From the NCBI GenBank assembly GCA_036003885.1, contig DASYSA010000516.1, positions 1 through 7,977 on the forward strand: a stretch of 7,977 bases of DNA, given 5' to 3'. This DNA is from DASYSA01 sp036003885. Lineage in GTDB: Bacteria; Acidobacteriota; Blastocatellia; UBA7656. A program made the translations under genes and the position numbers. The notes under the pieces were generated by a model that saw only the letters and a program-made list of their open reading frames with translations, searched no databases and was not told the origin of the DNA. Of the stretch, positions 1 to 5,530 are shown piece after piece. Every line of letters begins with the position of its first letter. Position 1 is the first letter of the stretch.

Positions 1-18
1 AATCACAGATTACGACGA

Positions 19-1923
19 TCAGCGCTCACCAGCATTCACCGTTGCGCTACCGGCAATCCAGAGCACGGGAAACAGTGCAACCGGAGCTATCACACGATCA
101 ATCGAGCTGATCACATGCTGTTGATATGGTTCATAAGCTGAAAACACATAGACCAGTGTGATCAAGCCCAGATACAGAAGTGACGATACGGACAACAGGT
201 GAATTTTGGCTGGACGCGAGCGCCAGCTCAAGAGACCGAACAACAAGCCCAACGGCCATACAAAACCCCAGTCGGGGCTCGCCAGGCTTTTCAATTCCGC
301 AATCGCGATGAACCACAAGCGGCCTGTGTTATTCACCAGTGTAGATAAGTTGACTGACAAGAATGCCGGGTCAACAACCCCCTTCCACGCCACAAACGCA
401 TACCATGGGCCGGCGATAATCACCGCGCTACAAACGCAGGCGCCAAGTCCAATCCATGCGCGCCGCGTCTCCTTGCTCGCAATAAGCGACGCCGCGCAAA
501 GGACCGGAAGCAGAATCAGACCCTCGCGCTTCGTCCACGACATGAAGCCCCCAGCCAACGCAGAGATGAGCAAAGCACCTTTCGACCCGTGCTCTTGCCA
601 CTCTGTAAGGTAAAGAGCAGCGATCCCTGTGAAAACTGCCAGCGGAACCTCGGCGAAGACCGATCCCGCCTGCCCCGCGATGTGTGGGATCGAAATAATC
701 GAAATTGCGGTCAGCAGGGCAAAACTCGAACTTCCTCTCCATCGCCGCACCGCAGCATAACTCATTGCTGCGAGCGCAAGATAGAAGATCACCGACAACA
801 GCCCAACGAGTCTGTCATCCGGCGCTCCGATCCATCCAAAGAGCCAGGCCTCAACCAGAGGAAACATGAGAGGGTAGTCCTGCAAAGTAACGGCGCGCGA
901 CGAATCCATATAAACCGCGGGCGAAATATGTCCTTCCACGAAAATCGTGCGCGCTTTCATCGCCCAGTTGACCCAGCTATCCCAAAAATGAAGCGGTCCG
1001 CCCACAGCCATCATTGCTGCGAGCACCACCTGCATCACGAAAAACAGGATCAGGAAAGTGTTTAGGAAACTGAAACGCAAATCTCTGAAAGCGCCAACAT
1101 GGCGCTTCGATGCTGCGAACCACTTCCTCCCTTTCAGAAAGAGAGCACACGCCGCCACCACACTGAGCAGTCCGATCTGTCCACGCAACCCAATGCCAAG
1201 CGCGTTCAGCCACAACATACCTATTGACGTCAAACCAGCCCCCAAAGACCACGCCAGTGCTGCTGCCTCTGCTCCGGTCGCATCGTAGCCTAATCGAGCG
1301 CTGAGGGATAAAACGACGCTGCCGAGGATAAAGATTACCAACACGCCTAAAGAGATCTGGAACGGCCAGAGAGCGCTCGCATACGCTGGAGGCGCGATAT
1401 CGCTCACCGGGATCACCGGGGTCGCACTCAGCTGGACAACGTACCCATCCTTCATATCGATGATCTTGTGTCCAGGCAACATAAGATCGGGAATAGAATA
1501 CGCCAACACAAAGCTCGCGCGCCTTTCTGCGGCTACGCTCTGGACTGAGTCACTGGTTAGAGGACGAGAGAGCCACCAACGCGATTCCCACGTTCCGTCC
1601 GAGGACGCAGGCGTGAGCCACCATACTGAGCGCGGAGCCAGAAGGTAAAGCGCGCGGTGAAATGTAACGTATTCGGCATGACGGACGTCGGTTCCGGATG
1701 TGACCAGCACAACTGCCGCATTGCGTGGTATCACACTATCTGCTGCCCGTAACAGATCGTGGGGAGCGTCCGGAAATTGAAGGCGATTCTGCTCTTCCGG
1801 GTCAAACCAGAGACGCAGAATTGGCAGAGTGGAAGTTATATATGAAAGCCTTGCCGGCAAATCAACCGCAGATGCAAGCAGCACAAGTGTGAGCAGTATC
1901 CACGCCTGTTTGTATTGCGTCAT
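19..1923 (-). CDS. GT-C-type membrane glycosyltransferase (GT39 / ArnT-RgtA-like)
   Basis: A 634-residue polytopic membrane protein, probably a transferase moving a sugar from a polyprenyl-phosphate donor at the outer face of the inner membrane. Residues 7-24 form a first membrane helix, followed by about 150 mostly soluble residues (about 35-185), then many helices from about 187 to the end. Family-like motifs are visible: WDSW at 314-317 with the candidate catalytic Asp 315, DYP at 349-351, EVP at 425-427, TKREG at 464-468 and DR at 609-610 in the last hydrophobic part. These match the general layout of GT-C/PMT-like enzymes (known family pattern); donor and acceptor are not evident. The ATG at 1923 has no good Shine-Dalgarno, but a promoter-like pair lies about 30-60 bases upstream. 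It lies downstream of the nucleotidyltransferase gene on the same strand, after a 119-base gap. The TGA stop is at 21-19. It could instead be an uncharacterised membrane protein sharing the GT-C fold. Confidence 0.72.
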   Translation of the reverse strand: MTQYKQAWILLTLVLLASAVDLPARLSYITSTLPILRLWFDPEEQNRLQFPDAPHDLLRAADSVIPRNAAVVLVTSGTDVRHAEYVTFHRALYLLAPRSVWWLTPASSDGTWESRWWLSRPLTSDSVQSVAAERRASFVLAYSIPDLMLPGHKIIDMKDGYVVQLSATPVIPVSDIAPPAYASALWPFQISLGVLVIFILGSVVLSLSARLGYDATGAEAAALAWSLGAGLTSIGMLWLNALGIGLRGQIGLLSVVAACALFLKGRKWFAASKRHVGAFRDLRFSFLNTFLILFFVMQVVLAAMMAVGGPLHFWDSWVNWAMKARTIFVEGHISPAVYMDSSRAVTLQDYPLMFPLVEAWLFGWIGAPDDRLVGLLSVIFYLALAAMSYAAVRRWRGSSSFALLTAISIISIPHIAGQAGSVFAEVPLAVFTGIAALYLTEWQEHGSKGALLISALAGGFMSWTKREGLILLPVLCAASLIASKETRRAWIGLGACVCSAVIIAGPWYAFVAWKGVVDPAFLSVNLSTLVNNTGRLWFIAIAELKSLASPDWGFVWPLGLLFGLLSWRSRPAKIHLLSVSSLLYLGLITLVYVFSAYEPYQQHVISSIDRVIAPVALFPVLWIAGSATVNAGER

Positions 1924-1952
1924 CGAAGTTCAGTAAATGATCGTGCTTCCGC

Positions 1953-1982
1953 ACTATACTTCGCCTTGATAGCTGTCATCAA
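1953..1982 (-). promoter_or_regulatory. Candidate sigma-70-like promoter for the GT-C glycosyltransferase
   Basis: On the minus strand TTGATG (1982-1977) is followed after 18 bases by TATAGT (1958-1953). These match the -35 consensus at four of six and the -10 consensus at five of six positions. Transcription would begin near 1946, giving a leader of about 22 bases before the ATG at 1923. This suggests the glycosyltransferase can be transcribed separately from the nucleotidyltransferase upstream. Judged by eye only; sigma factors of this organism may prefer other motifs. Confidence 0.4.
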
Positions 1983-2042
1983 TCTCCAGGCTGGATCACC
2001 TACGCGCGCCAGGGCGGCAGTGGTCGAGGTGTACGCGTGGAC

Positions 2043-2750
2043 TTACCAGGCATCCCACTTCAACGATGCAATATCAGCCTGGGCTTGCGCGTATCCCTCT
2101 GGCGTTCCGATGTCGCGCAGATATGAATCAATCTCCCATCCGGCTATTCGTCCCACCAGGCTGCCAATAACATCATGCCCCAGGTCACAGGGTACCTTGT
2201 CCGGAATGGCCTCAAAGACGGCAGGAGTCGCTACCATCACACCTGCGAATGCCAGGCTCGATAGCGGACGGGCCGGCTTCTCCTGAAAACTGGTGACAAT
2301 GCCGTTCTCATCAAGAATGGCCACTCCGCACTCGCTGGGCACAGTGGCCCTGAAAAGTCCAAGCGTCGCCAGCTTTCCCATACGCCGATGAGCCGACAGT
2401 AACGCTGTCAGGTTCACGTCTGTTAGATTATCCGCATATACGACAAAGAACTCATCCGCACCGTGAGCAAACGCCTGGTTCGCCCGAAGTGTGCCCGCGC
2501 TCCCCAGCAGTATCGGTTCGTGGGCGAGGATGATATGGATCGGAGAGTCAACGTGCTCGACGAAATTGACCACTTCCTCTGCCGCATGATGAGTGTTTAT
2601 CAGCACGCGTTTGACTCCGTGAGTTGAGAGCAGGTCGAGCCAATAGGCAAGCAATGGGCGACCGCCAATGGGGACTAAGCATTTTGGGACACTGTGAGTC
2701 AGCGGCCACAAACGTGTACCCAATCCCGCGGCCAGCACAATTGCGTCCAT
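2043..2750 (-). CDS. Sugar-1-phosphate nucleotidyltransferase (GDP-mannose pyrophosphorylase / HddC-like)
   Basis: A 235-residue cytoplasmic nucleotidyltransferase that should join a sugar 1-phosphate to an NTP, releasing pyrophosphate and giving an activated sugar for glycan synthesis. The N-terminus carries the signature LAAGLGTRLWPLT (residues 6-18) with the PK lysine at 23. A metal-binding type Asp sits in YADN (105-108, Asp 107), EKP is at 157-159 and DIGTP at 213-217. The length is that of the short single-domain class, lacking the left-handed beta-helix of GlmU or the C-terminal domain of ManC. Base and sugar specificity cannot be read from the sequence; mannose- or heptose-1-phosphate guanylyltransferase (HddC-like) and glucose-1-phosphate transferases are all possible. 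I chose the ATG at 2750, which has GAGAGG eight bases upstream; a TTG lies one codon earlier at 2753. It faces away from the flippase gene across a short divergent promoter region. Confidence 0.88.
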   Translation of the reverse strand: MDAIVLAAGLGTRLWPLTHSVPKCLVPIGGRPLLAYWLDLLSTHGVKRVLINTHHAAEEVVNFVEHVDSPIHIILAHEPILLGSAGTLRANQAFAHGADEFFVVYADNLTDVNLTALLSAHRRMGKLATLGLFRATVPSECGVAILDENGIVTSFQEKPARPLSSLAFAGVMVATPAVFEAIPDKVPCDLGHDVIGSLVGRIAGWEIDSYLRDIGTPEGYAQAQADIASLKWDAW

Positions 2751-2754
2751 CAAT

Positions 2755-2838
2755 GGAACCTCTCGGTGAGATATAAGATCAGCCTATCACGCCGTTTCAT
2801 ACGGAGCACGTTAATGATATAACCGGACGTGCTGCCTG
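2755..2838. promoter_or_regulatory. Divergent intergenic region between nucleotidyltransferase and flippase genes
   Basis: This AT-richer gap must hold the promoters for both gene pairs. Rightward, TTCATA (2796-2801) and TATAAC (2818-2823) with a 16-base spacer form a plausible -35/-10 pair, with a start near 2830. The -10 lies inside a 7-base inverted repeat, AGCACGT (2805-2811) and ACGTGCT (2827-2833), that could be an operator. Leftward, TATATC (2775-2770, minus strand) is a weak -10 candidate with no convincing -35. The ribosome-binding site GAGAGG for the leftward gene lies at 2764-2759. All are visual calls. Confidence 0.4.
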
Positions 2839-4182
2839 GTGATCAGTGGCTCTATTTCGCGGTCGATTATGCCCCAACGGTTCTTTTTGTGGCAAGACTT
2901 CATCTCCGGACTGAGCAGTGATCTAAGACGCCGAAGCTTGCGACACAGTCTGATCACGCTCGGTGCGAGCGTGATCAGACTGGGGATCTCGGCGTTGGCG
3001 GTGCGCATACTGGCGCGCGGTCTTGGTCCGCAGGATTTGGGGACGTTCTATGTCGTGTCCGCTGTTGTGCTCATCTTAGGCACGATTGGTGATGGCGGCT
3101 TGAGCTATACGGCGGTGCGCGAGGTGTCGAGGCTACGGTCCGAAGAGTCGACAAAGATTCCGGAAGCGGCCGGGGCGTTTTTGGTACTGAAGCTGGCCTT
3201 CGCTGGCGCGGTTGTCGTATTGGTTCTCGCTCTCGGCGGCCCACTTGCAAGCGTTGTGCTTCCCGATATCGGCAATGGCGCGCTGCTTTTGCGCCTCGCG
3301 GCTCTTACCGTGGTCACAACCGCTCTAAGTGGTTGGGCGTCGTTTGTCGCCCAGGGATTGCGTCGTTTCGGATGGGTGGCGGTTTCCAGTGTCGGGACCG
3401 CAGTGGCAGGGTTGGCCGGCTTCTGGGCGCTGTCGGCGCTGGCTCGCCTGAATGTTACCAGCGTAGTCGCGGTCGGCATCTTCACACCCCTGGCGTCCCT
3501 TGTCCTCTTCGCGCCGGTGCTTTGGGCTCAACGTGTCCGGTTCATTAACCTGCGCAAGAACGCCGGAGAACTGCTGGGCTTTAGCCGGTGGTTGTGGCTT
3601 TCGGCCATTCTTTCGAGCACCACGGCACAGCTCGACTTAATGCTTGTCAAGCACTGGTCGCCCCCGGAGATTGCCGGTTTCTATGCGCTCGCGGCGCGAC
3701 TGGCATTGTTTGCCGACCTTATCAATCAGAGCAACTTCGTCGCTCTTTTGCCGGCTGTTTCAGCGCAGCGCACCGTCGTCGAGCACCGTGCTTTCATGCG
3801 CTCGAGCTTGCTGCGCACTTTACCGGTAGCTGCTTTGCTTTTGATCGGCGCCCTGCTTGCTCGCGCGCCCATTGAGTGGTTCTTCGGACACCAATACGCG
3901 GCTGTTGTGCCTCTGTTTCGGATACTGATGCTGGGAGTCGCCTTCGATCTGGTTGTCACTCCGCTGATTCTGGTGGCCTTCCCGCTAAACATGCCTCGCA
4001 CGCTGGCGGCGAGTGATTTGATACGCGTGGTTGCCCTTTCGAGCGCAGCGGTTCTTTGGTTGCCACTCTTCGGCGCCGCAGGTGCAGCCTGGGCTAAGCT
4101 GGCGGCAAAAGCGATTGGCGGCGGCTTTACACTGGCTATGGTATGGTGGCGCATGCGTGCCCCCGTTATTAAGAGGGTGTAG
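2839..4182 (+). CDS. Wzx-like polysaccharide flippase (MOP superfamily)
   Basis: A hydrophobic 447-residue protein with about 12 membrane helices (roughly 38-58, 68-90, 112-142, 150-172, 180-200, 207-230, then six more to 436), the normal length and topology for the polysaccharide transporter branch of the MOP superfamily. The segment after helix 1, ARILARGLGPQDLGTFYVVS (55-74), resembles the family's conserved 'LARLLGPEDYG' signature. The expected role is flipping an undecaprenyl-linked oligosaccharide across the inner membrane. The start is uncertain: GTG at 2839 or ATG at 2869 (437 residues); neither has a clear Shine-Dalgarno. The proposed promoter would start transcription near 2830, which favours the ATG. 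A perfect 17-base inverted repeat lies in codons 36-48. The downstream sugar-nucleotide enzyme starts 67 bases after the TAG stop, so the two probably form an operon. I am sure of the family, not of the glycan substrate. Confidence 0.87.
   Translation: MISGSISRSIMPQRFFLWQDFISGLSSDLRRRSLRHSLITLGASVIRLGISALAVRILARGLGPQDLGTFYVVSAVVLILGTIGDGGLSYTAVREVSRLRSEESTKIPEAAGAFLVLKLAFAGAVVVLVLALGGPLASVVLPDIGNGALLLRLAALTVVTTALSGWASFVAQGLRRFGWVAVSSVGTAVAGLAGFWALSALARLNVTSVVAVGIFTPLASLVLFAPVLWAQRVRFINLRKNAGELLGFSRWLWLSAILSSTTAQLDLMLVKHWSPPEIAGFYALAARLALFADLINQSNFVALLPAVSAQRTVVEHRAFMRSSLLRTLPVAALLLIGALLARAPIEWFFGHQYAAVVPLFRILMLGVAFDLVVTPLILVAFPLNMPRTLAASDLIRVVALSSAAVLWLPLFGAAGAAWAKLAAKAIGGGFTLAMVWWRMRAPVIKRV
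2946..2982. repeat. Perfect 17-bp inverted repeat with 3-nt loop inside the flippase coding region
   Basis: The left arm CAGTCTGATCACGCTCG (2946-2962) is exactly the reverse complement of the right arm (2966-2982), with GTG between them. It lies wholly within the codons for residues 36-48, the beginning of the first membrane helix. The mRNA could fold into a strong hairpin 80-110 bases after the start codon. No T-run follows, so it is not an ordinary intrinsic terminator. Confidence 0.95.
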
Positions 4183-4249
4183 AATGATGCCTTGTGGCAA
4201 CCTAATTGAGCTGCATCGCTCCTATTTTGACTGCGAAGGACGGAACGAA

Positions 4250-5257
4250 ATGAGACGCGCGCTCATAACTGGTGGCGCTGGTTTTATCGGGTCTCACCTG
4301 GCTCAGGAATTGCTGCAACGGGGTGAGCACGTACACGTGCTCGATGACTCTTCAAGCGGCGATCTCAGCAATATCGGACATTTGATCTCACGACCCGATC
4401 TCTTTCTCCACCGCGGAAGTGTCCGGGATGAAGTCCTGCTGGCGGAAATCATCGGCCAATGTGATACCGTCTATCACCTGGCTTCCTCTGTCGGCGTCAA
4501 GCGAGTGATGAAACACTCGATTGATACCATTCAAAACAATGTGCACGGCATCGAATGCGTCCTGCGGCAGGCCCTGTTGAAAAACCAAAGGGTGGTGTTT
4601 GCTTCGACGTCCGAGCTTTATGGAAATTCCAGCCAGGAGCCCCTTCGTGAAGACCAACCGGTCAACCTCGGGCCGCCTACACAGTCCCGGTGGAGCTACG
4701 CGTACTCGAAAGCGCTGGGGGAATCGCTGGCGCTCTCCTATTGGAGAGAGAGGCATCTGCCCGTGGTCGTCATACGTCTGTTCAACACAGTCGGCCCTCG
4801 GCAGACCGGCCAATATGGAATGGTGATACCGACATTTGTCGCGCAGGCCTTGCGTGGGGAGCCGATCACCGTTTACGGCGACGGTCTTCAGTCGCGGACA
4901 TTCGGCTTTGTTAAGGATGTTGTGCGCGGATTTGCAGACCTTGCGAGCAGCGACACCGCCCCCGGAGAAATCTTCAATATCGGAGGCACCGAAGAGACGA
5001 CGATCGCCGACCTGGCTCGGGCCGTGAAGGAGGTCACTGGAAGCCCTTCCGACATCGTGTACATCCCATACGAAAGAGCGTATGGCCCTGGGTTCGCGGA
5101 TATCAGGCGGCGCGTGCCCGATTTGACAAAAGTCAGCAAGAGTATCGGCTACCGCTCTTCTTGCGGTCTTCGCGCGATTCTCGAAACGGTGATCAGGCAC
5201 GAGCGTGACAGAATAGCCGCGGCTCAGAGTTCGTCTGCCGCATCTGCCGTTCTTTGA
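4250..5257 (+). CDS. NAD-dependent sugar-nucleotide epimerase/dehydratase (extended SDR, UDP-glucuronate decarboxylase-like)
   Basis: A 335-residue cytoplasmic extended short-chain dehydrogenase acting on a nucleotide sugar. The N-terminal Rossmann motif GGAGFIG is at 8-14, with Asp 32 at the end of strand 2 as expected for NAD binding. YHLAS is at 75-79, the catalytic Tyr/Lys pair is Y150/K154 in SYAYSK, RLFNTVGPRQ is at 176-185, and the substrate-binding element SRTFGFVKDV is at 215-224. T120-S121-E122 in STSELYG and the Arg cluster in IRRRVPD (285-291) resemble the Glu and Arg used by UXS and ArnA decarboxylases, so UDP-glucuronate decarboxylation to UDP-xylose is one option; a 4-epimerase or 4,6-dehydratase is also possible. 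The ATG at 4250 has AAGGA nine bases upstream; the open frame extends further upstream, but those residues overlap the flippase gene and lack family similarity. Probably cotranscribed with the flippase. Confidence 0.88.
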   Translation: MRRALITGGAGFIGSHLAQELLQRGEHVHVLDDSSSGDLSNIGHLISRPDLFLHRGSVRDEVLLAEIIGQCDTVYHLASSVGVKRVMKHSIDTIQNNVHGIECVLRQALLKNQRVVFASTSELYGNSSQEPLREDQPVNLGPPTQSRWSYAYSKALGESLALSYWRERHLPVVVIRLFNTVGPRQTGQYGMVIPTFVAQALRGEPITVYGDGLQSRTFGFVKDVVRGFADLASSDTAPGEIFNIGGTEETTIADLARAVKEVTGSPSDIVYIPYERAYGPGFADIRRRVPDLTKVSKSIGYRSSCGLRAILETVIRHERDRIAAAQSSSAASAVL

Positions 5258-5393
5258 TTCGGATCAGCCTGAAGTCGATTTAGCGGGCCGAGGGGAGATC
5301 AGTAAAGCAGAACATAGAATCGCGAACCCGTTCAGGTCAGGGTGACGCATTTCCTGGCCGCTGGTGATGAATGTCAACGTCGGCTGGAGCGCA

Positions 5394-5422
5394 TTGTGAT
5401 CGGTCTTTGGAGTTGTTATGTT
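5394..5422 (+). promoter_or_regulatory. Candidate promoter for the CRTAC1-type gene
   Basis: TTGTGA (5394-5399) and TATGTT (5417-5422) are separated by 17 bases, each matching sigma-70 consensus at four of six positions. Transcription from about 5430 would give a leader of roughly 100 bases that includes the complementary arms at 5448-5511. Weak by sequence alone. Confidence 0.28.
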
Positions 5423-5447
5423 GCTGCTCGGCCGTAGAGGGACGGCG

Positions 5448-5511
5448 AAAGCTCGACCTGAAGATACAAGTGTGGAAGGTCGAAGCATAATGGAAGAGCT
5501 TTCTGGTCGAG
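5448..5511 (+). repeat. Competing inverted repeats in the CRTAC1 gene leader
   Basis: Arm A (TCGACCT, 5453-5459) is complementary to arm B (AGGTCGA, 5477-5483). An overlapping arm CTCGACCTGAA (5452-5462) pairs with arm C TTCTGGTCGAG (5501-5511) at ten of eleven positions, and AAAGCTC (5448-5454) with GAGCTTT (5496-5502) exactly. A-B and A-C pairings exclude each other. Arm C ends just before the ribosome-binding site at about 5517-5523. A regulatory role is only a suggestion. Confidence 0.35.
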
Positions 5512-5530
5512 ACAGCAAAGGTGGACATTG

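Larger units (their letters stand above)
5258..5527. other. 270-bp intergenic region without a convincing gene
   Basis: This separates the polysaccharide genes from the CRTAC1-type gene. It contains no clear terminator after 5257. The minus strand is open from 5518 to 5264 (84 codons with a TTG start), but the Pro/Ser-rich product lacks recognisable domains and there is no ribosome-binding site. A promoter-like pair and several mutually complementary arms occur in the second half and are listed separately. I see no RNA gene here. Confidence 0.6.

Noticed and set aside
2946..2982. The palindrome as an intrinsic terminator
   Set aside because: No T-run follows the right arm (it continues GGGATCTCGG) and it lies inside an intact gene.
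4031..4249. An N-terminal extension of the epimerase reading frame by 73 codons
   Set aside because: It overlaps the 3' end of the flippase gene, has no family similarity, and the ATG at 4250 has a good ribosome-binding site and places the GGAGFIG motif at the usual distance.
4388..5200. A 270-codon open frame on the minus strand opposite the epimerase gene
   Set aside because: It lies fully antisense to a well-supported SDR gene, has no recognisable domain, and is explained by the codon bias of the sense strand.
5431..5446. Small GCCGT/ACGGC hairpin as a terminator or riboswitch
   Set aside because: Only five base pairs, no T-run and no conserved riboswitch core that I can recognise.
5264..5518. 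An 84-codon minus-strand frame in the intergenic region
   Set aside because: TTG start, no ribosome-binding site, Pro/Ser-rich composition and no recognisable family. Not annotated as a gene, though the region is flagged as unexplained.
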